Below, one piece after another: positions 15,504 to 23,441 of a DNA stretch of 31,062 bases. The stretch's first letter is position 1; each line of letters opens with the position of its first letter. The notes under the pieces were generated by a model. That model searched no databases and was not told the origin of the DNA. It was given only the letters and a program-made list of their open reading frames with translations. A program made the translations under genes and the position numbers. The DNA lies in the NCBI GenBank assembly GCA_001791715.1, contig MGFD01000032.1:4409-35470 (forward strand), given 5' to 3'. This DNA comes from Candidatus Uhrbacteria bacterium RIFOXYB2_FULL_45_11. Its GTDB lineage: Bacteria > Patescibacteriota > Patescibacteriia > UBA9934 > GWF2-40-263.

Positions 15504-17432
15504 ATGTTTTCATTTTTCAAACGTAAATCAAATTCTTCTGTCTTCGTGATTCAAAATCATGATGAGTTTGGATTCAGAAGAAACAAATCATCGGATGCAT
15601 TTGATGTAACGGATGGATATATTTCAGAAGATCTTCAGTCACACGAACGTTCTATTCGATCCACACTTTCATCCAAACGGTTTTATATTGGATTTAGCGT
15701 TTTTTTTCTGGTGCTTTTTTGTTTCTTTGCACGTTCGGCTTATTTGCAGGTGATTCAGGGATCACGTTTTCATGCCCTTGCAGACGCAAATCGTTATCGC
15801 GTAACACGCGTTGTATCTCCGCGAGGTAGGATTTTAGATCGCAACGGAATTGTCCTTGCCACAAACGTCCCTTCTTTTATTTTAACCATGACCATTGCTG
15901 ATTTACCAAAAAATGCCGAAGAACGTGAAAAAGTTCTCCAAAGAATTTGTAAACAAATTGGAATTCAGCGAGCGGACATTGATTTGTTGCTTACGCAATA
16001 CGCCAAGCAACCTCAAGAAAACGTCCCGGTTCTTAGAAATATTCCGTACGAGTCGGCCATGCGTCTCACCATTGAAATTGCGCAATATCCAGGATTTCAA
16101 CTCGTTGCAACGGTTCAACGTTCGTACCCCTCAACCGCCGCTTCTTTGTCACACGTGCTTGGATACATGGGAAAAATAACCCCGGATGAATCGGTTAAAC
16201 TTGCACCTTCAGGATACAGACCAATCGATCAAATCGGAAAATCAGGAATCGAGCGTACGGCAGAAACACAACTCCGTGGAACGCCAGGAAAACTTGTCAC
16301 AGAAGTAAATGCCTCCGGGCATGAATTATCTGTTATTTCCAAAACAGATCCTGTTTCTGGTACGGATGTTCGTCTTGGCATTGATCTTGAGTTGCAAAAA
16401 TTTATTGAAATTCAATTGCAGGCGATTCTTCAAAAAGTACATGCCACGCGCGCTTCCGTTGTGGCAATCGATCCAAATACGGGAACCGTGCGTGCTCTTG
16501 TCAGCTTGCCCGCATTTGATAACAATCTTTTTACAAACCAAATCAGCAGTGAGACGTATCAGCAACTTACGCAAGATGTAGATCAACCTCTGTTTTTCCG
16601 AGCGATTGCGGGGGAATATCCGTCTGGTTCCATTTTTAAGCCGGTTGTTGCGTATGCAGCGCTCGCAGAACATGTTATTGGCGAACACACATCGTTTCTT
16701 TCTATTGGGGGATTGCGTGTAGGTGAGTGGTATTTTCCAGATTGGAAGGCAGGTGGTCATGGTATTACCGATGTTCGCAAAGCAATCGCCGAATCCGTGA
16801 ATACATTTTTTTACATTATCGGCGGTGGATTTCAAGAAACGATTGGGCTCGGCGTAGATCGCATCACAAATTATGCGGAACGATTTGGATTTGGAAAGGG
16901 AACCGGAATCGATCTTCCGTATGAAGCGGATGGGTTTTTGCCTTCAAAAGAATGGAAAGAAAAAGCAAAAGGAGAACGCTGGTATGTTGGTGACACATAT
17001 CACTTGGCCATTGGACAGGGGGATTTTTTGACGACGCCAATTCAAATGGCTGCTGCAACAACGATTCTTGCCAATGGGGGATATGCCATTCGTCCTCACG
17101 TGATTGAGTCAACAGACGAACAAGAAAAAGTGCGCATACAAAATTTAGATGAAACAGCTTTGCGCATTGTGCAAGAAGGCATGAGACAATCCGTTTTAAA
17201 CGGAAGCAGTAGACGTTTGATGAGTCTTGTGTATCCTGTTGCCGGAAAAACAGGAACTGCCCAATCCGGAATCGATAAACCAACGCACTCATGGTTTGTT
17301 GGATACGGCCCCTACACACAACCAACCATTACTCTCACGATTCTTGTTGAAGAAGGAGGAGAAAGTACAGACGCTGCTGTTCCTCTTGCCGAGCAAATTT
17401 TTGCATGGTGGTTTGCGCATGGAAATAAATAA
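15504..17432 (+). CDS. mrdA: Penicillin-binding protein 2 (elongation transpeptidase)
   Basis: A 642-aa class B penicillin-binding protein, the transpeptidase that cross-links peptidoglycan during elongation with RodA, MreC and MreD. One transmembrane helix is at about 59-78, then the dimerisation domain begins (VVSPRGRILDRNG near 103-115). The catalytic domain has all three motifs: Ser376-Ile-Phe-Lys379, Ser431-Val-Asn433 and Lys582-Thr-Gly584. The cytoplasmic N-terminal tail is nearly 60 residues, longer than usual, polar and rich in Ser and Asp. No rodA follows directly. The start is one base after the mreD stop with no ribosome binding site. Confidence 0.93.
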   Translation: MFSFFKRKSNSSVFVIQNHDEFGFRRNKSSDAFDVTDGYISEDLQSHERSIRSTLSSKRFYIGFSVFFLVLFCFFARSAYLQVIQGSRFHALADANRYRVTRVVSPRGRILDRNGIVLATNVPSFILTMTIADLPKNAEEREKVLQRICKQIGIQRADIDLLLTQYAKQPQENVPVLRNIPYESAMRLTIEIAQYPGFQLVATVQRSYPSTAASLSHVLGYMGKITPDESVKLAPSGYRPIDQIGKSGIERTAETQLRGTPGKLVTEVNASGHELSVISKTDPVSGTDVRLGIDLELQKFIEIQLQAILQKVHATRASVVAIDPNTGTVRALVSLPAFDNNLFTNQISSETYQQLTQDVDQPLFFRAIAGEYPSGSIFKPVVAYAALAEHVIGEHTSFLSIGGLRVGEWYFPDWKAGGHGITDVRKAIAESVNTFFYIIGGGFQETIGLGVDRITNYAERFGFGKGTGIDLPYEADGFLPSKEWKEKAKGERWYVGDTYHLAIGQGDFLTTPIQMAAATTILANGGYAIRPHVIESTDEQEKVRIQNLDETALRIVQEGMRQSVLNGSSRRLMSLVYPVAGKTGTAQSGIDKPTHSWFVGYGPYTQPTITLTILVEEGGESTDAAVPLAEQIFAWWFAHGNK

Positions 17433-17443
17433 TCGGCTTATGC

Positions 17444-17461
17444 GTTGGGTCGTGACCCAAC
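17444..17461. repeat. Perfect inverted repeat after mrdA
   Basis: GTTGGGT-CGTG-ACCCAAC, an 18-base hairpin with no T tract on either side, so a poor terminator. It looks like an interspersed palindrome or a protein site between mrdA and the next promoter. Confidence 0.5.
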
Positions 17462-17486
17462 CCTACAGTTCTGAATGTATATCAGT

Positions 17487-17492
17487 TATACT
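17487..17492 (+). promoter_or_regulatory. -10 box of the YibE/F-like gene
   Basis: TATACT ends 8 bases before ATG 17501; the -35 is weak. The spacing implies a leaderless mRNA. Confidence 0.5.
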
Positions 17493-17500
17493 ATTCCCGT

Positions 17501-18592
17501 ATGAAACGATTTTTTCTCTTTTTGTGTTTATTTTTTTTGTTTGCTCCGATTGTCCGTGCGGAAAGTTTGGCAATAGAAAAATCAACCACGCAAATACGTG
17601 CAGAAATTACAGAAATCACATCTGTGAGTCCTGTGAGCGCATCCATGAATGCGTATGAATTTCGCGCAAAATCTGAAACGGGCGAATTATTTGATGTCAG
17701 AACCCAAGACTCAATTCCTGATGGAATTCCTATCAAATTAACGGTCGGGAAAAAAGTTTTTTTACAAAAAATTGATTCAGATCCACCTCAAGTTTATTTT
17801 GAGGATGTGATAAGAACACAAGCCCTCTGGTGGATTGTGATCGTTTTTGTTTTATTGTCGCTTGTGGTTGGGTTAAAACGAGGGTTTTGGTCTCTGGTTG
17901 GGCTTGGTGTCACATTTTTCGTATTATTTTCCTTTGTTTTTCCAAGGATCATGCAAGGGCAAGACGCTTTAACGATCACCATTATTGGCTCTGTCGTTAT
18001 TTTGGCCGTGAACATGCATATTGCACATGGGTTTCGTAAAGAATCCTTTTTAGCCTTTATTTCCACCGTCATAGGATTGTTCTGTATTTGGTTTTTCGCA
18101 AATCTATTCACACACTGGACAGATATCACAGGTATCGGATCTGAGGATGTCATGCTTCTTGTTGGGGATATCCCGATTGAAATTTTGACGATTCGTTTAT
18201 TTTTAGCGGGTGTCATTTTGGGGGCGGTTGGTGTTTTAGATGATGTTGCGATTTCACAAACAGAAATTATTCATGAACTTGTAAAAACAGATCCTCGTTT
18301 AACGCGCAAACAATTATTTTTTTCTGCCATGCGTATTGGAAGACACCACATCGCCTCCACAATCAATACGCTCGTGCTCGTGTATGCTGGTGCGTCCATG
18401 CCTGTACTTATCTTGTTTTTATATCATTCTGGAGATGTTGGTTCGTTTCTAAATTCTGAAATCATTACAGAAGAATTTGTACGTACGTTTGCAGGGACAG
18501 CTGCACTTATTTTAACTGTTCCCATCGCCACGCTTATTGCGGCATACGGATTTACTCCCATAAAGCTTGACACTCCTCACGATCACACGTAG
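17501..18592 (+). CDS. YibE/F-like integral membrane protein
   Basis: A 363-aa protein. Residues 1-20 are a signal peptide or signal anchor (MKRFFLFLCLFFLF, then VRAES). Residues 20-105 form an extracytoplasmic beta-rich domain, and from about 108 there are seven or so transmembrane helices. The block GVILGAVGVLDDVAISQTE followed by HELVKTDP is the hallmark of the YibE/F family, as is the downstream MRIGRHHIASTINTLVLVYAGAS stretch. The family has no well-proven function; transport is usually assumed. Its stop codon TAG is also the first three bases of the greA -10 box. Confidence 0.85.
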   Translation: MKRFFLFLCLFFLFAPIVRAESLAIEKSTTQIRAEITEITSVSPVSASMNAYEFRAKSETGELFDVRTQDSIPDGIPIKLTVGKKVFLQKIDSDPPQVYFEDVIRTQALWWIVIVFVLLSLVVGLKRGFWSLVGLGVTFFVLFSFVFPRIMQGQDALTITIIGSVVILAVNMHIAHGFRKESFLAFISTVIGLFCIWFFANLFTHWTDITGIGSEDVMLLVGDIPIEILTIRLFLAGVILGAVGVLDDVAISQTEIIHELVKTDPRLTRKQLFFSAMRIGRHHIASTINTLVLVYAGASMPVLILFLYHSGDVGSFLNSEIITEEFVRTFAGTAALILTVPIATLIAAYGFTPIKLDTPHDHT

Positions 18593-18595
18593 GAT
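18567..18595 (+). promoter_or_regulatory. Promoter of greA
   Basis: TTGACA (18567-18572), 17 bases, TAGGAT (18590-18595), lying in the end of the YibE/F gene. The predicted start is near 18602, just before the hairpin at 18606. Confidence 0.6.
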
Positions 18596-18605
18596 ATGTT
18601 TATTA

Positions 18606-18637
18606 CTCGCGGAGATTATTCCGCGGGTTTCATTTTT
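18606..18637 (+). terminator. Terminator-like hairpin in the greA leader
   Basis: CTCGCGGA and TCCGCGGG pair (one T-G pair) around GATTAT, then TTTCATTTTT runs directly into the greA ATG. It can end the YibE/F transcript and also act as an attenuator at the very 5' end of the greA message. Confidence 0.7.
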
Positions 18638-19093
18638 ATGCCAACATATCTTTCAAAACAAGGTCTTGAAGACCTCAAGGCAGAACACACAAAACGGTTA
18701 ACACAAATTCGTAAAGAGATCGCGGAAAAAATAAGCGCTGCAAAAGAACTCGGAGATCTCTCGGAGAATTTTGAATATCATGAAGCAAAGGAACAACAAG
18801 GACTCAACGAGTCCCGCATTATTCAATTGGCTGACATGATTCGTGATGCAGTCATCGTAGAGGAGTCCACAGGCGGAACCACCCTTGGACTTGGAACCAC
18901 ATTTGAAGTCGAGGTAAACGGCGGTAAAAAAACGTATTCGCTTGTTGGTTCAAATGAATCCGATCCAATGGCCGGAAAAATTAGTAACGAATCGCCAATC
19001 GGTCTTGCATTCATGGGGCATGAAGTTGGAGATGTTATTGAAATTCAAACGCCAAACGGACCCATGACGTATAAAATTATCTCTATCAAATAA
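18638..19093 (+). CDS. greA: Transcription elongation factor GreA
   Basis: A 151-aa protein that rescues backtracked RNA polymerase by inserting an acidic coiled-coil tip into the secondary channel. The N-terminal coiled coil (about 8-75) carries the tip motif GDLSENFEYHEAKEQQG, with Asp40 and Glu43 in the catalytic positions. The C-terminal FKBP-like domain has SLVGSNESDP and ISNESPIGLAFMGHEVGD. The frame is open back to 18596, but ATG 18638 gives the family N-terminus (MPTYLSKQGLEDLK). Its start is directly behind a hairpin and T-rich tract, which suggests control by premature termination. Confidence 0.93.
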   Translation: MPTYLSKQGLEDLKAEHTKRLTQIRKEIAEKISAAKELGDLSENFEYHEAKEQQGLNESRIIQLADMIRDAVIVEESTGGTTLGLGTTFEVEVNGGKKTYSLVGSNESDPMAGKISNESPIGLAFMGHEVGDVIEIQTPNGPMTYKIISIK

Positions 19094-19117
19094 TCGGGAA
19101 ACTGTTGAAAACGTCCT

Positions 19118-19146
19118 TTGACGAATGAACCCATTCAAGATAAAAT
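19118..19146 (+). promoter_or_regulatory. Promoter of the lysS operon
   Basis: TTGACG (19118-19123), 17 bases, TAAAAT (19141-19146). The -10 shares bases with the first arm of the greA terminator; the predicted start, near 19153, lies in its loop. Confidence 0.65.
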
Positions 19147-19173
19147 ACGGCCACATTCGGCTGTATTTTTGAT
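19144..19173 (+). terminator. Terminator of greA
   Basis: AATACGGCC and GGCTGTATT pair over nine positions (one G-T) around ACATTC, followed by TTT and further T-rich sequence. Confidence 0.75.
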
Positions 19174-19197
19174 TTTACTCTTTCTATTTTTCCCCCT

Positions 19198-20685
19198 ATG
19201 ACACAAGAAGAGATTGTCCGACGTGAGCGTTTGGAAACCATGAAAACACATGGTCTTGATCCGTATCCATCCGGTTCAAATCGAACACACATGCTCCAAG
19301 AAGTCATGGATGGTTTTGTATCATTTTTAGCGGATCAAACATCTGTTGTTTGTGATGGTCGCGTTCGTTTAATCCGCAAGCATGGGGGATTAACGTTTGT
19401 CCAATTGCAAGACGCCTCACGCACCATGCAGCTCGCGTTGCACAAAGATCAAATCGGAGAAGAAACATATGATCAATTTCATCAATTTGTTGATGTTGGC
19501 GATTTTCTTGAAATAACAGGTGTTGTTTTTAACACAAAAAAAGGCGAGCCAACTATCGATGTTAAGGCGTTCCGTGTCATGAGTAAATCTCTTTTGCCTT
19601 TGCCAGAAAAATTTCACGGTCTTACAGATGTTGAGGCACGTTACCGTGAACGTGAATTAGATTTGATCATGAATACAGACGTCCGCAACCGTTTCATTGC
19701 ACGCTCAAAGCTCGTTTCATCCATGAGACACTTTCTTGATACAAACGGATTCATGGAGGTTGAAACCCCTATGTTGCAACCAATTCCAGGGGGAGCAAGT
19801 GCAAAACCATTTATTACGCATCACAATGCACTAGATGCAGATTTATACTTGCGTATTGCGCCAGAACTTTACTTAAAGCGTCTTGTTGTTGGTGGATTTG
19901 AAAAAATTTATGAAATCGGACGCTGTTTCCGCAATGAGGGAATCGATTACGCGCACAATCCCGAATTTACCATGCTTGAACTGTATTGGGCGTTTGCAGA
20001 AAAAGAATCATTTATTGGTCTGCTTGAAAATCTCTTAATGACGGTCATTCATGAAGCGATTGATCCTTTGGCGGACGAATTAAAAAATGCAGAGATTCAA
20101 TTTGTCGCTCCGTTTCCCCGGCTGACATTTCGACAAGCAATTTTGAATGCCTGTGGAATCGATATTGATCTTGTGGGTGATCCTGATTCGCTTGTGGCTC
20201 TTTGTAAAGAAAAAAGTATTTTCATTGATTTTACCGGCTGTATTGGAATGGGTGAATATTACGACGCACTCTGGAAAAACACGGCCCGACCAAACGTTCT
20301 TCAACCAACATGGATTTTTGATTATCCAACCTCTCTCAAGCCTCTTGCAAAAGCAAAAGAAGAAGATCCAACAAAAAGTGCTTGTGTTCAACTCGTGATT
20401 CAAGGAGCTGAAGTGATTAATGCCTACTATAACGAATTGAATGATCCCGTTGATCAGCGCAATCGTTTTGAAGAACAGCAAACATTGCGTGAAAAAGGAA
20501 GCGAAGAAGCGCAATGGATGGACGAAGCCTTTTTAGGTGCACTTGAGCACGGCATGCCGCCTACAAGCGGAGTCGGAATTGGAATTGATCGTCTTGTGGC
20601 ATTTTTAACAAATGCACCGAACTTAAAAGAAGTCATTTTATTTCCTACGTTAAAGCAAAAAAAGGTTGATGCACCAGACGTATGA
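19198..20685 (+). CDS. lysS: Lysyl-tRNA synthetase, class II
   Basis: A 495-aa enzyme that charges tRNA-Lys. The N-terminal OB-fold anticodon-binding domain (about 55-145) includes GGLTFVQLQD. The catalytic domain has VETPMLQPIPGGASAKPF, then LYLRIAPELYLKRLVVGGFE, motif 2 FRNEGIDYAHNPEFTMLE near 244-261 and motif 3 SGVGIGIDRLV near 457-467. The segment between motifs 2 and 3 reads DYPTSLKPLAKAK, whereas most LysRS proteins have a PxxxSPLAK form. The start follows a pyrimidine-rich leader without a ribosome binding site. It overlaps the next gene by ATGA and heads a four-gene coupled run. Confidence 0.94.
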   Translation: MTQEEIVRRERLETMKTHGLDPYPSGSNRTHMLQEVMDGFVSFLADQTSVVCDGRVRLIRKHGGLTFVQLQDASRTMQLALHKDQIGEETYDQFHQFVDVGDFLEITGVVFNTKKGEPTIDVKAFRVMSKSLLPLPEKFHGLTDVEARYRERELDLIMNTDVRNRFIARSKLVSSMRHFLDTNGFMEVETPMLQPIPGGASAKPFITHHNALDADLYLRIAPELYLKRLVVGGFEKIYEIGRCFRNEGIDYAHNPEFTMLELYWAFAEKESFIGLLENLLMTVIHEAIDPLADELKNAEIQFVAPFPRLTFRQAILNACGIDIDLVGDPDSLVALCKEKSIFIDFTGCIGMGEYYDALWKNTARPNVLQPTWIFDYPTSLKPLAKAKEEDPTKSACVQLVIQGAEVINAYYNELNDPVDQRNRFEEQQTLREKGSEEAQWMDEAFLGALEHGMPPTSGVGIGIDRLVAFLTNAPNLKEVILFPTLKQKKVDAPDV

Positions 20686-21059
20686 CGCGACGCGTTCTCA
20701 TATTTGGGACATTTGATGGTTTTGATGCAGGGCATCAATTTGTCATTGCGGAAGCTGCCAAAAAGGGGAGTGATCTTGTCGTTGCCGTTGCACGAGATAC
20801 ACATGTGCAAACACTCAAAAAGAAAAATCCAAAAAATACCCAAGAAGTACGAGCAAAACGCGTGTCCGAGGATCCACATGTTTCTCAGGTGGTTTTGAGC
20901 GATGAAACGCTTGGTACGTATCAAATACTTGATGAAATAAATCCGGACGTCATTGCACTTGGTTTCGATCAAGATGCCTTGAAAACAGACATCACACAAT
21001 GGATGCACATGCATAATCGAAGTATTCCGATTGAAACACTCTCTTATTTTCCTGAATGA
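20682..21059 (+). CDS. Nucleotidyltransferase-fold protein with altered HxGH motif
   Basis: A 125-aa protein of the cytidylyltransferase-like superfamily (FAD synthetase RibL, TagD and similar). The N-terminus VLIFGTFDGFDAGHQF matches the GTFDxxHxGH loop that binds the nucleotide, but the first His of HxGH is Asp15; His18 remains. Later segments (VVAVARDTHVQTLKKKNP, EVRAKRV and DVIALGFDQD) follow the family order. The usual C-terminal ISTTxxR-type motif is not visible, and the protein is at the short end of the family. It may be a divergent enzyme with a new substrate or an inactive paralogue. Start and stop both overlap neighbours as ATGA, so its dose is tied to LysS and alanine racemase. 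Confidence 0.75.
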   Translation: MTRRVLIFGTFDGFDAGHQFVIAEAAKKGSDLVVAVARDTHVQTLKKKNPKNTQEVRAKRVSEDPHVSQVVLSDETLGTYQILDEINPDVIALGFDQDALKTDITQWMHMHNRSIPIETLSYFPE

Positions 21060-22198
21060 TGTGTATGCACCGAACATGGGTTGAAATTAAAGAGCTCGCA
21101 CTTTCTTCAAACATACAAACACTCCGATCCCTCATAGGAAACGGAGCTGTTTTTTGTGCTGTCGTAAAAGCAAATGCATATGGTCACGGACTAAAAGAAG
21201 TGGCACGCATTGCGCGTCGTAATGGGGTAGATGCGTTTGCGGTTGATTGCATTGAAGATGCTCTTATTTTACGAGATCTTTTTCCAACCTCACTTATCAT
21301 CGTTTTGGGCTATACCATGTCTGAACGCTTCCATGAAGCAATTCGAGAACAAATCGATCTGACGCTTTATGATCTTGAAGGATTACGAGAAGCAGAAGCG
21401 GCAGCCTCAAAATCAGCATTACCTGCACGCGTACATCTGAAGATTGAAACAGGAACATCACGACAAGGTGTTTCCATGGATGATTTACCAGATCTGTTAA
21501 ATCTTTTTCGTGAATCAAAATATCTTCAACTCATTGGTGTTTCCACACACTTTGCAAACATTGAGGACACAACAAACACGGAATACGCCACACTTCAATA
21601 TCATCGTTTTACAGAAGCCCTAGAACTCGTTCGGACGTTTGAGCTTGAACCGGAGTATATTCATTGTGCGTGTTCTGCCGCCATTCTTTTGTATCCGCAA
21701 ACGTACGGCACGCTTGTGCGCGCAGGGATCGCTATGTACGGCATTTGGTCTTCTGCAATGGTTGAAGAAACCATGCACAAACAATCCATTTCATGCGAAC
21801 TTCAACCTGTGTTGTCTTGGAAAACGCGTATCGCACAAGTAAAATCGATTCCAGGAGGAACACCGATTGGATACGGTCTGACGGAAATTGTTCAAAAACG
21901 CAGTCGTATTGCTGTGCTACCTGTTGGATATTGGGATGGATACGACAGGCGTCTATCATCGCGTGGAGAGGTTTTAATCGCGGGATATCGTTGTAAAGTC
22001 ATGGGGCGTGTTAATATGAATATGATCATGGTAGATGTTTCAAGTGTGCCAAATGTGCAAAAAAACCAAGAAGTTATTTTAATCGGAAAAGATGCACGCA
22101 ACATGATTACCGCAGATGCAATGGCGCAAAAAATTTCTACAATACCTTACGAAGTTCTCGCACGCATTAATGCGTCAATACCACGAATTGTGGTTTGA
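21056..22198 (+). CDS. alr: Alanine racemase
   Basis: A 380-aa PLP enzyme that makes D-alanine for peptidoglycan. Lys38 in VVKANAYGHG is the PLP lysine, and Tyr273 in GYGLTE is the second catalytic base. The C-terminal beta domain has LPVGYWDGYDRRLS, and GRVNMNMIMVDV where many enzymes have GRVxMDxxxVDV. Three starts are close together (21056, 21059 and 21065); the last gives MHRTWVEIK, the commonest family N-terminus, while the first overlaps the preceding stop. It links the lysS run to cell-wall synthesis and is followed by an ftsQ-like gene after two bases. Confidence 0.93.
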   Translation: MMCMHRTWVEIKELALSSNIQTLRSLIGNGAVFCAVVKANAYGHGLKEVARIARRNGVDAFAVDCIEDALILRDLFPTSLIIVLGYTMSERFHEAIREQIDLTLYDLEGLREAEAAASKSALPARVHLKIETGTSRQGVSMDDLPDLLNLFRESKYLQLIGVSTHFANIEDTTNTEYATLQYHRFTEALELVRTFELEPEYIHCACSAAILLYPQTYGTLVRAGIAMYGIWSSAMVEETMHKQSISCELQPVLSWKTRIAQVKSIPGGTPIGYGLTEIVQKRSRIAVLPVGYWDGYDRRLSSRGEVLIAGYRCKVMGRVNMNMIMVDVSSVPNVQKNQEVILIGKDARNMITADAMAQKISTIPYEVLARINASIPRIVV

Positions 22199-22200
22199 TT

Positions 22201-23028
22201 ATGCAAAAAAGAAATCATTTTCATCGTCTTCAACAAAAACGGTATTCACGCGGAACGTATCGCAACCCGTATTTTCAGGCACCAAAACCACAGAACTCAA
22301 AGTATCTTTTCCTGTTCTGTGGATCTCTTTTCCTTTGCATGGCGTTTTCCATCTATATTTTCGCGTACCCGGCTTTTGCCATACGCTCCGTAGAGGTTCG
22401 TGGCCTTCATCCATCCTCAAACATGCAAATGGAAGAGGAAATTCGTCAGTATCTCAGTCAGTCACATGTATTCTTTTTTCATAACACAAATCGTTTTCTC
22501 TTTTCAAAAAAGAAGCTCCAAGATTTTCTTGGACAGACGTTCGCGTTTGATCAGCTAACAATATCCCTTAAAAAACAAACACTCTCGCTTACAGTCAAAG
22601 AAAGAACCTCGGACATTGTTTGGAAAACAGATAAAGAACTTTACCTTGCGGATTTAAAAGGAATTATCACAAAAAAAATCGACGCATTGGATGAAAAAAC
22701 ACCATTGCCAATCATGATCGATCGAAATGGCAAGTCTATTGCGATCGGGGAACAGATCTTGTCTGAAACACAAATAAAAAATATTCTCTCATTTCACCAA
22801 CTGTTATTTGCGCAAGGAATTTCTTTCACAGAGACACAAATTGACCTTCAGGTAGGGAAGTGGATCGGGGTTTTAACCACACAAGGATATACAATCCTTT
22901 TTGATCCGGATGGTGACCTAAACGCACAATCCGATCGACTCAGTGTGTTGCTTAAAGATACGCTAAAAGATCTTTCAAAACTTCAGTACATTGATTTACG
23001 ATTCGGGGATCACGTGTATTATAAATGA
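22201..23028 (+). CDS. ftsQ: FtsQ/DivIB-like cell division protein
   Basis: A 275-aa bitopic membrane protein. A basic cytoplasmic tail (1-33) is followed by one transmembrane helix at about 35-57. A POTRA-like domain at about 60-130 begins with FAIRSVEVRGL, and a second extracytoplasmic domain ends in LQYIDLRFGDHVYYK, the typical FtsQ ending. FtsQ joins the divisome and holds FtsL and FtsB. Sequence conservation in this family is low, so the call rests on architecture, the terminal motif and the place after alr. A TTG codon at 22195 could extend it by two residues and overlap the alr stop; ATG 22201 is preferred. Confidence 0.8.
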   Translation: MQKRNHFHRLQQKRYSRGTYRNPYFQAPKPQNSKYLFLFCGSLFLCMAFSIYIFAYPAFAIRSVEVRGLHPSSNMQMEEEIRQYLSQSHVFFFHNTNRFLFSKKKLQDFLGQTFAFDQLTISLKKQTLSLTVKERTSDIVWKTDKELYLADLKGIITKKIDALDEKTPLPIMIDRNGKSIAIGEQILSETQIKNILSFHQLLFAQGISFTETQIDLQVGKWIGVLTTQGYTILFDPDGDLNAQSDRLSVLLKDTLKDLSKLQYIDLRFGDHVYYK

Positions 23029-23400
23029 TCTTTTCTCTATGTGTCGTAAAATAATGTAGAGCATACAGCCGTGTACAGGGGAGCAGCACTGAGACATGTT
23101 CAAGACATAAAAACAACACACAATAAGATCCGTGGTGTGGATGATATATTGTGTGGATTACGGCAGCTCCTTGAGCGTATTAAAATGATTTCATCATAAA
23201 GAATGATTTCTGATACGCATGAACGAGTACGTCTGAGCCGAAATTCATCCCGGAATTACCATTATACCTAAGACCAGGAGATTTAAAGGAATTACCGCTT
23301 TTTACGCTTAATTGAGCGATATTACAAGGTATACTGATACCCCCTGGTTTTTAAAGCCCATCCTGTTGTGTCGTATAAGATATATTGTGCGACACTAAAT
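23029..23400 (+). ncRNA. Candidate structured RNA (or MITE-like element), 413-base gene-free gap
   Basis: No convincing reading frame occupies this gap. GTGTCGTAAAATA (23041-23053) pairs with TATTGTGCGACAC (23383-23395) at 12 of 13 positions, closing about 355 bases. Inside are CACACAATA/TATTGTGTG (23117-23125/23147-23155) with an inner ATCC/GGAT, enclosed by GGGGAGC/GCTCCTT (23078-23084/23166-23172). Further helices are GCGTAT/ATACGC (23175-23180/23213-23218), CGCTT/TGAGCG-type (23305-23318) and GGTAT/ATACC (23328-23341). ACCAGG (23273-23278) can pair with CCTGGT (23343-23348). A weak promoter (TTTACG, 16 bases, TATTAT at 23017) and a terminator at 23409 would bound a plus-strand transcript. 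RNase P, tmRNA and SRP core motifs are not seen. A minus-strand RNA or a terminal-inverted-repeat element are alternatives. Confidence 0.4.
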
Positions 23401-23408
23401 AAAACAAA

Positions 23409-23440
23409 CAAAGAGCCCCGAATGAAGGGGCTTTGTTTTT
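23409..23440. terminator. Terminator between the RNA candidate and the minus-strand operon
   Basis: CAAAG-A-GCCCC and GGGGC-TTTG pair around GAATGAA, with TTTTTG on the plus strand and a T-rich GTTTGTTTTATTT on the minus strand. It directly follows the stop of the minus-strand 77-aa gene and could serve both directions. Confidence 0.8.
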
Positions 23441-23441
23441 G

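Noticed and set aside
17444..17461. Terminator of the mreB operon
   Set aside because: The hairpin has no T run after it on either strand.
23029..23441. RNase P RNA, tmRNA or SRP RNA identity for the structured gap
   Set aside because: The GAGGAAAGTCC core of RNase P, the tRNA-like ends of tmRNA and the SRP GGAAG-loop region were looked for on both strands and not found.
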